Positions 42,736 through 50,518 of a stretch of 64,000 bases of DNA are shown piece after piece. The stretch is from Ostreiculturibacter nitratireducens (GTDB lineage Bacteria; Pseudomonadota; Alphaproteobacteria; Rhodobacterales; Rhodobacteraceae). The translations under genes were made by a program, and so were the position numbers. The stretch spans positions 372,001 to 436,000 of the forward strand of contig NZ_JAVQHL010000001.1 in the NCBI RefSeq assembly GCF_032670585.1, in the 5' to 3' direction. How positions within the stretch are numbered: the stretch's first letter is position 1; each line of letters begins with the position of its first letter. The notes beneath the pieces are model-generated. The model did not search any database, was not told where the DNA came from, and was given only the letters and a program-made list of their open reading frames with translations.

Positions 42736-43209
42736 TCATGCGGTTTCACTCTGCGTTTCGGCTTGCTCGGTCTGGCGGACGCCGCGGGAGGAACAGCAGA
42801 ATTCCCCCAACCCGTCGGATTCAAGCTTGCCGCCGATGAAAAGCGCAAGGTGGCGGACCACCATTGCCCCGAGCCGTGCGCGACGGGCGGTTTCCGGCGC
42901 GGCGGGATCGGAATGTATCAGGTTGCGATGATACACGATTTCCCGGCAGGTTTCGCGGCAGGCGTTGAAGCTCGGGTTGCCGCGCGCGGCCTGACGGTGC
43001 AGCGCGAGAAGCCGAAAGCCCTCGGACGTTGCGTCGGTCGGCACTGCGCCCTTGGCCTCCAGCCAGGCTTCGAGGATCGCCTCGCCCATCGAAAGGAATT
43101 CATCGCCCAGATCCGTAGCGTTCCGGGCAAGCTCCTCATCGCTCGCCGCGACGAGCGCTTCAGTCCGTTTCAGGACATCTTCGATCGATGGGCGATCGTG
43201 CGTCGTCAT
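42736..43209 (-). CDS. Conserved-looking hypothetical protein inside the sHdr operon
   Basis: This 157-aa soluble, mostly helical protein has no domain I recognise. It begins MTTHDRPSIEDVLKRTEALVAASDEELARN. The central FNACRETCREIVYHRNLI has a CxxxC pair next to Tyr-His, and a second Cys pair lies near the end (GEFCCSSRGV). Its start overlaps the hdrB2 stop (ATGA) and it ends 18 bp before lbpA, so it is fixed in the middle of the sulfur-oxidation operon. A role in cofactor or sulfur handling is inferred from position and cysteines only. Confidence 0.8.
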   Translation of the reverse strand: MTTHDRPSIEDVLKRTEALVAASDEELARNATDLGDEFLSMGEAILEAWLEAKGAVPTDATSEGFRLLALHRQAARGNPSFNACRETCREIVYHRNLIHSDPAAPETARRARLGAMVVRHLALFIGGKLESDGLGEFCCSSRGVRQTEQAETQSETA

Positions 43210-44132
43210 CCAAGCCCCTTTTCCTTCAGAAGCGCCCGCGAGTCCGAGAAATTCTCGTGCACGCCGACCTTCCGGGCCGACAACCCGAGCGCCATTCCGA
43301 GAAGTTGCGTGAAGTAGAGTATCTTCACGTTGGTCTTCCGGCCAAGAACCTTTTCGGCCCGCATCTGGTGCATCTCCAGGCCCGAATGGCAGGTCGGGCA
43401 CTCGGTCGCGATCACATCCGCCCCGCAGGCTTCGGCGGTGGTCAGGAGATTCAGCACGAGCTTCGTCGACGTGTCGCTGTCCGAAAGCGTGTGCGCGCCG
43501 CCGCAGCACGCGGTCTTCAACGGGTAATCAACGTTCTCGGCCCCCGCGGCGGCAAGGATTTCGTCCATGAAATGCGGCTTCGAAGTCGACTCCGATCCCG
43601 GGCCCTGATCCTTCTCGGGGAAGATGTGGCGCGGACGCGTGTACATGCAGCCATAGTAGTTCGCGATCTTCAGGCCCTTCAGCGAGTTCTTGACCCGCTG
43701 CCGGATCCCCTCCTCGCCGATCGTGTGCTTGATCCAGTCGAGGGCGTGGATCGTTTCGACCTTGCCGGCCTCGTAGGTCTTGTGCCCGGCCTTCCCGGAC
43801 AACCGCGCGTTCACATCCTTCGACTCGTCGTCGTTGGCGAGGTCGTATTCCGCCTTCTTGAGGTTGTGGTAGCAGCCGTTGCAGGGCGCCATCACGGTAT
43901 CGAAGCCCATGTCCTCGGCGATCGAAAGGTTACGCGCCGAAAGATAGGTCTGAATCTTCGGGTCGATGTTCTTGACTTCCATCGCACCGCAGCAATTCCA
44001 GTTCTTGAGCTCGACAAGGTCAAGGCCCAGTTCCTTGCCGACCGCCTTGGTCGACCGGTTATAGGCGTGGCCCGTGCCTTCCAGCGCGCAGCCGGGGTAA
44101 TAGGCGACCTTCTGGTAGTTCTTGCCGGCCAT
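43206..44132 (-). CDS. shdrB2: sHdrB2: CCG-domain heterodisulfide-reductase-like subunit
   Basis: This 308-aa cytoplasmic subunit has two CCG (cysteine-rich) domains that bind noncanonical [4Fe-4S] clusters. The first is around YYPGCALEG, NCCGAMEV (47-49) and APCNGCYHNL. The second is around YYGCMYTRP, TACCGGAHTLSDSD and TECPTCHSGLEM. It is part of the sulfur-oxidising Hdr-like complex. The start is ATG at 44132 or the adjoining GTG at 44135; both overlap the hdrC2 stop. Confidence 0.93.
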   Translation of the reverse strand: MAGKNYQKVAYYPGCALEGTGHAYNRSTKAVGKELGLDLVELKNWNCCGAMEVKNIDPKIQTYLSARNLSIAEDMGFDTVMAPCNGCYHNLKKAEYDLANDDESKDVNARLSGKAGHKTYEAGKVETIHALDWIKHTIGEEGIRQRVKNSLKGLKIANYYGCMYTRPRHIFPEKDQGPGSESTSKPHFMDEILAAAGAENVDYPLKTACCGGAHTLSDSDTSTKLVLNLLTTAEACGADVIATECPTCHSGLEMHQMRAEKVLGRKTNVKILYFTQLLGMALGLSARKVGVHENFSDSRALLKEKGLG

Positions 44133-44878
44133 CACTCCGCTCCATGTGCTTTGAGGCCGAGGGCCTTGCGGTTCGCGGCCTCCCGTTCCTCGACGTATTC
44201 GTTGATCGCGTCACGCGCCCTGCCCCAGCCGCTGGTTTTCGGGCGGAAGAAGGTGGCGAGGCCGAGCTTCATCAGCATGGCGACCGGGAAGCGCAGGATC
44301 AGCCCCTTCACCATGGCGACGAGCCAGGGCTGCGTCAGCGGCTGACCGGTCTTCGCGAAGAAATCGCGCAGGACCTTGCCGTCCTCGATCTTGCCGCGCT
44401 CGAATACCTGCGCGGAAAATCCCTCGTCGAAGATCGTGGATGGGCTCTTTTCAGTGTAGCCCTTCAGTTCCAGCCAATGGGCCGTGGCCTTCATGACCCC
44501 TTCCGGTACGACGTCGCGTGGGCAGGCGTAGGTGCATTTGTTGCAGCTCACGCACTGCCAGATGATGTCCTTGTCGCGGACGAGTTCATCCTCCATCCCC
44601 ATGCGGATCAGGTAGATCCAGTAGCGCGGGTTGAAGTCGGGATTGACCGCGTTGACCGTGCAGGCATTGGTGCAGGACCCACACTGCCAGCAGCGGTGGA
44701 TGTATTCGCCGCCGGGAAGGGCCGCGATTTCTTCCTGGAGGTTCTCGTTGTAGTCGGTGACGGCGCGGCTTTGGATGAAAGTCGACCAATGGCCCGAAAC
44801 GTCCACCCCGTCGATTTCAAGCTGGTCGTGGGTGACCAGGTTTTCCGGCCGGATCAGCGATTTCTCGTGGATTGGCAT
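44132..44878 (-). CDS. shdrC2: sHdrC2: ferredoxin-type heterodisulfide-reductase-like subunit
   Basis: This 248-aa iron-sulfur subunit has two classical [4Fe-4S] motifs, at Cys63/66/69/73 (CWQCGSCTNAC) and Cys109/112/115/119 (CVSCNKCTYAC). It would carry electrons between HdrA and the B2 active-site subunit. Its start shares a base with the hdrH stop (TGATG). Confidence 0.94.
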   Translation of the reverse strand: MPIHEKSLIRPENLVTHDQLEIDGVDVSGHWSTFIQSRAVTDYNENLQEEIAALPGGEYIHRCWQCGSCTNACTVNAVNPDFNPRYWIYLIRMGMEDELVRDKDIIWQCVSCNKCTYACPRDVVPEGVMKATAHWLELKGYTEKSPSTIFDEGFSAQVFERGKIEDGKVLRDFFAKTGQPLTQPWLVAMVKGLILRFPVAMLMKLGLATFFRPKTSGWGRARDAINEYVEEREAANRKALGLKAHGAE

Positions 44879-45756
44879 CAGCGCGCCTCCCCTTCAATGG
44901 CGGCTTGCGGGGCGCCCAGGACATGTGCGCTGCCGTCGATGAGTTTCAGCCGGGTGCGTCCGGTTTCGGTGTCGACCGCATCGAGGCCGAGCATCCGGCG
45001 GGTATGGGCCATCGGGTCGCCGCCTCCGGCGAAGTCGGCGCGCAGATACTGCCCGCCCCGGTCGTTGATGTAGCCCGCGTAGACATGGGCCATCAGCAGG
45101 TCCGTGTAGAAATGCAGGTCCCGGAAAACGCCCTGGTCCTTCAGGAATCCCTCGAGTTCCGCCGAGAGCGTCCTGAAGGTCTCGAAGCTGTCGTCAGCGG
45201 AGATCTTTGCGAGGTCGACGTCATCGGCGAACCAGATCTCCCGTAGGACGCCCGTCCCGACGCGCGCATCCCAGACCCAGCGGGTCATCAGCGGATAGCG
45301 GTCCGGCGCGGTGAAATGCAGGACCTCTGCGCCGAGGTCGCGCACCCAGCGGTGAGCGCGGTCGTCCGGGAAAGCCTCCGTGAAGGCCGAAAGCCTGCCG
45401 TCGGCGCTTTTCGTGTCCGACCAGCCGTCGAGCAGAGCCTTGAGCCGCCGGTGAAGAAGGTCGAAGCCGTTCTCTCCAAGCCAGGCTCCGACGCGACGGC
45501 GGACGGGCGTGATGAAGGCAGCGAGATCGAGGAATTCGGTCTCGGTCAGTTCTTCGAGCCGCCCTTTGCCGAGGAGTTCCTCGAAGAGGGACGCCTTCAG
45601 CGCCAGAGCGGTCACGTAGCGTTCCACGCCCCCCGTCGGTTCCGCGCTTTCCACGAGGTTCTCGAAAGCCCTGCGGAGGCGCGGACCCGAAAGGTCCAGG
45701 ACCGGCCCTTCGGGGGCCCGCGTCTCGGCCGGTTTCCGCAGGAGGCCGAACATCAT
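44878..45756 (-). CDS. shdrH: sHdrH: hypothetical subunit of type I sHdr operons
   Basis: This 292-aa protein has no cofactor motif visible to me. It lies between hdrA and hdrC2, the position of the uncharacterised H gene in type I sHdr clusters. It is soluble with alternating helices, has a charged centre (VRRRVGAWLGENGFDLLHRRL) and a C-terminal ADFAGGGDPMAHTRRMLGLDA. There are no cysteines in it, so it is unlikely to bind Fe-S clusters. The double ATG start overlaps the hdrA stop (ATGA). Structural or assembly roles are possible. Confidence 0.85.
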   Translation of the reverse strand: MMFGLLRKPAETRAPEGPVLDLSGPRLRRAFENLVESAEPTGGVERYVTALALKASLFEELLGKGRLEELTETEFLDLAAFITPVRRRVGAWLGENGFDLLHRRLKALLDGWSDTKSADGRLSAFTEAFPDDRAHRWVRDLGAEVLHFTAPDRYPLMTRWVWDARVGTGVLREIWFADDVDLAKISADDSFETFRTLSAELEGFLKDQGVFRDLHFYTDLLMAHVYAGYINDRGGQYLRADFAGGGDPMAHTRRMLGLDAVDTETGRTRLKLIDGSAHVLGAPQAAIEGEAR

Positions 45757-46805
45757 TCCGCCGCCTCCTTGGCCGGCACGGCCGCGTAAGTCATCGCCGC
45801 AAGCGCGGCCGCCTGACCCTGCGCGATGGAGTCGTCGATCGTCTCGGGCCCCGTCGCCGCCCCCGCCACGAAAACGCCGGGACGCGACGTTTCGCACAGA
45901 TGGGCGTAGACCGAGGGCTTCTTGATGTAGCCGTACTTGTTGAGATCCACCCCGAAGACCGAGGACAGGGTCATGTTGTCCACGTTCGGGTCCATCCCGA
46001 TCGCATGCACGACCATGTCGAAGGGAATGGAGATCGGGCGCTTCACCAGCGTGTCCTCGCCCTTCACCAGAAGCCGCTTGCCGTCGGACGTCACCTCGGC
46101 GATCCGCGCCTTGATGTACTTGACCTTATGCTCTTCCTGGCTGGCCCAGTAATATTCGCCCTCGTAGAGGCCGAAGGTGCGGATATCCATGTAGTAGATG
46201 TAGACGTTGCAGTTCGGCAGCGCCTCGCGGATCTCCATCGCGATGTTGGCCGAAACCGTGCAGCAGATCTTGGAACACCACTCCCGCCCGATCTGGCGAT
46301 CGCGCGACCCCACGCAAAGCAGGATCGCCACGCGCTCCGGCGTGCGCCCGTCCGAGGGGCATTTGACGCCCGCGCCCGACGACAGCATCTGCTCGACCTG
46401 CACGGTCGTCACCACGTCGGGATAGGTGCCGAAGCCCCATTCCGGCTTGTTGATGCTGTCGAAATGCGTGAAGCCGGTGGCGAGGATCGCGGTTCCCGCG
46501 TTCACCTTGGTGCCGTCCTTCAGCGTCGCGGTGAAGGCGCCGGGTTCACCTTCGAAGCTTTGCACCGCCGAATTGACCCGCACTTCCACGAGGGGGTTGC
46601 CCTCGACCCGCGCGACCATTCCGCCGATAGCGTCCTTCGCCCATTCGTGGCTCGGAACGAGCTTCGCGTAGCCCTGGAGGATCGGCGCACCGCCGAGCCG
46701 GTCCTCCTTCTCGATCAGGACCGATTTGCGTCCGGCCGCAGCCAGCGCGTGGGCCGCGGACAGCCCCGCCGGCCCGCCGCCGATGATGAGGACTGGCTCT
46801 GTCAC
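45753..46805 (-). CDS. shdrA: sHdrA: FAD-binding heterodisulfide-reductase-like subunit
   Basis: This 350-aa flavoprotein is the electron-transfer hub of the sHdr complex. It has an FAD motif (VLIIGGGPAGLSAAHALAAAG, about 5-25), a glutamate EKEDRLGG contact, and a cysteine group LLCVGSRDR followed by EWCSKICCT that can bind a [4Fe-4S] cluster. A C-terminal FAD stretch (PGVFVAGAATGPETIDDSIAQGQAAA) completes the fold. Its length fits the sulfur-oxidiser type, which is shorter than methanogen HdrA. It overlaps hdrB1 and hdrH by 4 bp each. Confidence 0.94.
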   Translation of the reverse strand: MTEPVLIIGGGPAGLSAAHALAAAGRKSVLIEKEDRLGGAPILQGYAKLVPSHEWAKDAIGGMVARVEGNPLVEVRVNSAVQSFEGEPGAFTATLKDGTKVNAGTAILATGFTHFDSINKPEWGFGTYPDVVTTVQVEQMLSSGAGVKCPSDGRTPERVAILLCVGSRDRQIGREWCSKICCTVSANIAMEIREALPNCNVYIYYMDIRTFGLYEGEYYWASQEEHKVKYIKARIAEVTSDGKRLLVKGEDTLVKRPISIPFDMVVHAIGMDPNVDNMTLSSVFGVDLNKYGYIKKPSVYAHLCETSRPGVFVAGAATGPETIDDSIAQGQAAALAAMTYAAVPAKEAAE

Positions 46806-48178
46806 TTTTCCGCTCCTGCAAGTGCTTTCGGTTTCACGTATCCGGGCCCGGAGGTGATCGCCCTCTTCGGGTCATAGAGCGTCTCGATCCGGCCGGCCTT
46901 GACCTCCTCGAGATAGCCCTCGAACTCCGCCTTCGCCTTTTCCCAGTCGATGCCCATCTTCTCGAGAAGGTTCTCGAAGGGCGAGGCGTGCCAGTGAAGC
47001 TGCGCGAGCTTGTAAGGGTGCGCCCCCATCGTCAGAGCGGCGAACTGGCAGTCGGCCATGACGGGCAGCGCATAGACCTTGTCCACCGCCTTGCCGATCC
47101 ACTGGTTCTTGTCGAGCGTGGTGATGCAGCCCGTGTCGTGGCCGATCATCACGTCCGAGCGCGCCTCCTCGACCGCGACCTTGATCTTGCGGTCGATGGC
47201 GAAGGACCGGGTGAATTCGCGTTCCCCGATGATGTGGCGGAAGCCGAAGCCGCAGCAGTCGTACCAGGTCGAATAGTCGATGACCTGGGTTCCGAGGGTC
47301 TGGAGAAGACCGGTGGTTACCGCCACCCGGTTCCCGTCCATGACCGTGTCGTCATAGATCACGTCCTCGGGGACCATCTTGTATACATGGCAGGCCGGAT
47401 GAACGGTCGAACGGATGTTCGACACGTCGATCTTCTGATGCTGCTTGATCCGGTCGCGCACGACGTGCAGCCATTCGGAATAGTGCACGATCTCTTCCGG
47501 GATCAGCAGCTTGCCGTCGACGAGCCGCCCGAGCTTGCCGAGGATCTGCTTCACCTCGGCGCGGAGCTCGGCCGAATGCATCAGGAAGATCCGCATCTCC
47601 TTGTAGTTGCCGAAGGAGGTCCCGCAGTGGACGAGCGGGTAGAACGTCCCCGGAGGCAGGCCCTGCGACACCGCCGAGATATAGGCCTGGTGGAAGTTCC
47701 GGAGGAACACCGCGGCAAGCGAGACCACGTTGCCGATACCCGAACCGTGATAGTTCCACGCCGTGCAGGAGGTCTGGTCGGTCTCGTCCAGGTAGCTGGT
47801 ACCGAGCTCGTTCATGATCCACAGGACGGAACTCGGATAGCCCGGGATGTTCCCGCACTGACCGCAGGACTTGTGGTGCCAGAGGTTGTTGGTCGGGATC
47901 TTCTTGTCCCAACCGTAAAGCGTCTTCGCCATCACGGGGTTATGTTCGTCGCTCACCCGGTGGACGACGATCTCGCCCTCCTTCTCGAGCTGCCACATGA
48001 TGTCGCGGACATCTTCCTTGCGCTCTTTCGAGGTCAGGAGCGCGCGCTTGTCGATCTTCGCCTCGACCCAGTCAGTGGCGCGCCGCGCCTCGTCGGCGGT
48101 AAGGTTGCTGGGGCGCCATTCCGCGCCGAAGCCGCCATAGGCGCCAGCGCGTCCGCCCTTGTCCTCGTCATTCGTCAT
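46802..48178 (-). CDS. shdrB1: sHdrB1: CCG-domain heterodisulfide-reductase-like subunit
   Basis: This 458-aa subunit is larger than B2. Cysteine-rich segments are HHKSCGQCGNIPGYPS, TSCTAWNYHGSG, VHCGTSFGN, HPACHVYKMVPE, YDCCGFGFRH (CCG) and GHDTGCITTLDKNQ, consistent with noncanonical clusters. The first 100 residues are an extra basic helical region. The start at 48178 has GGGAGG upstream; the longer frame is read-through. It overlaps hdrA and follows hdrC1 by 44 bp. Confidence 0.93.
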   Translation of the reverse strand: MTNDEDKGGRAGAYGGFGAEWRPSNLTADEARRATDWVEAKIDKRALLTSKERKEDVRDIMWQLEKEGEIVVHRVSDEHNPVMAKTLYGWDKKIPTNNLWHHKSCGQCGNIPGYPSSVLWIMNELGTSYLDETDQTSCTAWNYHGSGIGNVVSLAAVFLRNFHQAYISAVSQGLPPGTFYPLVHCGTSFGNYKEMRIFLMHSAELRAEVKQILGKLGRLVDGKLLIPEEIVHYSEWLHVVRDRIKQHQKIDVSNIRSTVHPACHVYKMVPEDVIYDDTVMDGNRVAVTTGLLQTLGTQVIDYSTWYDCCGFGFRHIIGEREFTRSFAIDRKIKVAVEEARSDVMIGHDTGCITTLDKNQWIGKAVDKVYALPVMADCQFAALTMGAHPYKLAQLHWHASPFENLLEKMGIDWEKAKAEFEGYLEEVKAGRIETLYDPKRAITSGPGYVKPKALAGAEK

Positions 48179-48222
48179 CGCACGCCTCCCGTCGTGAATG
48201 CCGTCGGCGACCAGGTCAGGAC

Positions 48223-48963
48223 CTAGTCGTCGTCCTCTTCGTCTTCCTGCTCCTCGAGCCAGTCTTCCCACTCCTCGCGCTTCTCATCCATCACGTCGGA
48301 GACGACGTCGAAGAGGTTCTCGTCCACCGTCTCGAGCTGGTCGAGAACGCCGGTGGCTTCCCAGATCGTGTAAAGTTCGACCGACGCCTTGAGGTTGACC
48401 TCCCAGGCGGTGTCGATCGTGTGCATCGTGGGCATCGGGATCGCCTTCCGGAGCACCATGAGCGGCGCGTCGATGCGACTCACGTTCGGACCCCAGTCGG
48501 GGAAGGCGTCACGGGTGATCATGTTCGGCGCCAACTGGTTGCCGGTCGAGACGACCTTAAGCAACACGCGGCTGAACGGCCGGAGAACCTCCTTGGCCGA
48601 TTCCATCCCGTGCTTGATCGCGATTTCGCGCATGATCATCACGAGCCCGCCGGGCGAGTTCTCGAACGGGCAGCGGGCGGCGCAGGTGTAGCACTGGGCG
48701 CAGGCCCAGATCTTTTCCTGCATCGCGTCGTAGATCCCTTCGAGGTTCTCGGTCCACAGAAGCTGGACGATCTCACGCGGGGAATAGTCGTAGTAATGCG
48801 CCGAGGGACAGGTCGCGGTACAGATGCCGCAGTTCAGGCAACCGTGGATCTCGTGGTCGTAGACCGCATGGTTGCGGATGTCGTCGAAGATCTCCTCGAG
48901 CTTCTCGCGCGGCACCGGTGGTGCTTCGGATACCGGGTCGCTTATCTGTGCATGGGCTGTCAC
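48223..48963 (-). CDS. shdrC1: sHdrC1: ferredoxin-type heterodisulfide-reductase-like subunit
   Basis: This 246-aa subunit has two [4Fe-4S] motifs, at Cys42/45/48/52 (CLNCGICTATC) and Cys88/91/94/98 (CAQCYTCAARC). It ends in a strongly acidic tail (WEDWLEEQEDEEDDD). It would pair with B1. It follows the dsrE gene by 23 bp in the same operon. Confidence 0.94.
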   Translation of the reverse strand: MTAHAQISDPVSEAPPVPREKLEEIFDDIRNHAVYDHEIHGCLNCGICTATCPSAHYYDYSPREIVQLLWTENLEGIYDAMQEKIWACAQCYTCAARCPFENSPGGLVMIMREIAIKHGMESAKEVLRPFSRVLLKVVSTGNQLAPNMITRDAFPDWGPNVSRIDAPLMVLRKAIPMPTMHTIDTAWEVNLKASVELYTIWEATGVLDQLETVDENLFDVVSDVMDEKREEWEDWLEEQEDEEDDD

Positions 48964-48986
48964 GTTCTCCTCCCCGAGCCGTCAGC

Positions 48987-49367
48987 CTAGTAGGTCAGAA
49001 CCTTGGCGTCTTCGTTCTCCATGATTTCCTCGATGACCTTGGCGCCGCCCACGATCCCCTCGCATTCGGGGATGAGGTCCTCCTCGGTCATGTCGAAAAG
49101 GTCGAGGTTAGGGGAGCAGCAGTAGAACTTGGCCCCCGCCTCGTGCGCGTCCTTGATGAAGTCGTAGACGGTCTTGGGCGAGCCTTCCTTGACCACCAGC
49201 TTCTCGGCCACGCCCTTCTTCATCAGCTGGCCGGAAGTCGCCGTGCAGATCACATCCACTTCGTAGTCCATCGCCGCGGCGACAGTGGCCTGGAAGAAAG
49301 GCGCGCCCAGTTCCTCGCCGTTGCGTGGATCGGTGTTGACCATGACGATGATCAGTTTGCTGGCCAT
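48987..49367 (-). CDS. DsrE-family sulfur transferase, first gene of the sHdr operon
   Basis: This 126-aa protein of the DsrE fold has MASKLIIVMVNTDPRNGEELGAPFFQATVAAAM at the start and KFYCCSPNLDLF (Cys83/84) plus PECEG (Cys102), giving possible persulfide sites. It would hand sulfur to TusA or to sHdr. A promoter must lie in the 153-bp gap upstream. Confidence 0.88.
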   Translation of the reverse strand: MASKLIIVMVNTDPRNGEELGAPFFQATVAAAMDYEVDVICTATSGQLMKKGVAEKLVVKEGSPKTVYDFIKDAHEAGAKFYCCSPNLDLFDMTEEDLIPECEGIVGGAKVIEEIMENEDAKVLTY

Positions 49368-49520
49368 ATGAAATACTCCCCCCCCTGGGAACGGAGCTGC
49401 CCGGCCGGTTCGTTCCGGGCGGTCCGTCCCGTTTCAGGAACGATAGATGCAGAAATTCGAATATACAACGATATTGTTCACGGTTCCGATTTCACCATGT
49501 CTTGAGCATACGGTGAACGC
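49368..49520 (-). promoter_or_regulatory. Presumed promoter/operator region of the sHdr operon
   Basis: The gap upstream of dsrE contains the palindrome ATTCGAAT (49455-49462) and the imperfect palindrome AACGATATTGTT (49467-49478). AT-rich repeats of this kind suit ArsR-type, sulfur-responsive repressors such as SqrR or sHdrR, but no such regulator gene is in the window. Confidence 0.4.
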
Positions 49521-50210
49521 CTACATGAGTCCCATGTGCTCGCTGATTCCGACCATGATCGATGTCAAGGCATCGGCGATATTTGCCTGGGCCGCGCCGA
49601 GAGCCCCAAGCGCTTCGACCGTGTTCTCGGGCGTTTCCGCGAATTCCATGATGAGATCCTCGGCCATGCCACGCTTCATGCCGGGATGACCCAGGAACCC
49701 AAGGGAATTTCCGCCAACCGAAAAGACGAGGGGATCGCCGCCCCCACCGGTGGCCAGAACCTCGGCTGCATCCGGCAGGACCGGCGCATCACGCAGGTAG
49801 AGAGCAAGCGGGAAACTCTCGGGCAGATGACCGCCGAGCAGCCCCGGCCGAACCGCGCGGGCGTCGTCGACGTAGAACCGAAGCGGCGCCTCGACAGCGC
49901 CCCCGCCCGCAGCGACAGCCAGAATCACCGCACCGAGTTCGATGCCGAGAACCGGAAGCCCGGCGTCGAGGAAAGCGCGCGTCAGGCGAAGTTCGTGCCC
50001 GGCGCTGGGCAGAAGGTGCCCACTGACCAGCCCATAGGGTCCACCGCCGAGGAGCATCAGCCCGTCGAAGCCCTTTGCCGAAGTCGGCAGCAAACCGCCC
50101 GGAGTGAAGGGGCGGCGGTACTGGAAGCGGATGTTCCGGCCTTCGAAGTGGTCCTCGATCAGGCCGAGATACTCAGCCTCCGTGTGCTGTATCACGCAAA
50201 CAGTCTTCAT
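49521..50210 (-). CDS. Class-I glutamine-amidotransferase-like protein lacking the catalytic Cys
   Basis: This 229-aa protein has the class I amidotransferase (GMP-synthase-like) fold: KTVCVIQHTEAEYLGLIED at the start and GLMLLGGGPYGL. The nucleophile elbow that normally reads GxCxG is GIELGA, with Glu91 in place of Cys. The usual HPE dyad region reads GHPGMKRGMAED. It is therefore probably not a glutaminase. It lies directly upstream of the sHdr operon on the same strand, 153 bp from dsrE. The start is at 50210; a longer frame lacks support. It could be a sensor, a scaffold or an enzyme with altered chemistry. Confidence 0.85.
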   Translation of the reverse strand: MKTVCVIQHTEAEYLGLIEDHFEGRNIRFQYRRPFTPGGLLPTSAKGFDGLMLLGGGPYGLVSGHLLPSAGHELRLTRAFLDAGLPVLGIELGAVILAVAAGGGAVEAPLRFYVDDARAVRPGLLGGHLPESFPLALYLRDAPVLPDAAEVLATGGGGDPLVFSVGGNSLGFLGHPGMKRGMAEDLIMEFAETPENTVEALGALGAAQANIADALTSIMVGISEHMGLM

Positions 50211-50518
50211 CCCCTGCCCCCAACGCTTACGCCTGCGTTTCGATAGCCGGTTCCCGAATCGCGGTCTCCGCTGCGACGTGAAGCCCTTCGGATCGACGGC
50301 CTGACTGCGGATCGCGTCAGGCGGCATTCCGGGTCCGCTCCCGTCTCCAACTGCACAAGCTAGTCGCCGCGACAGGTCGTGTATACCTGCGCGTTGAGGT
50401 TCCGCGAGGTCAACCGAAGTCCGCCAAGCCAATCCGCAACGAACCTGGAGTCGCAGCTTCGGCACTCTGCGTTGTTGAGCGCGGCGAAGCCTTTTTGGGT
50501 GGCCCAGACCGCGATTCA
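50211..50518. other. Gene-free divergent interval
   Basis: This 308-bp stretch lies between the amidotransferase-like and sulfotransferase genes, which point away from each other. I see open but unsupported frames and no clear promoter, repeat or RNA. Confidence 0.4.

Noticed and set aside
49521..50210. Active glutamine amidotransferase
   Set aside because: The nucleophilic Cys is Glu, so normal glutaminase activity cannot be claimed.
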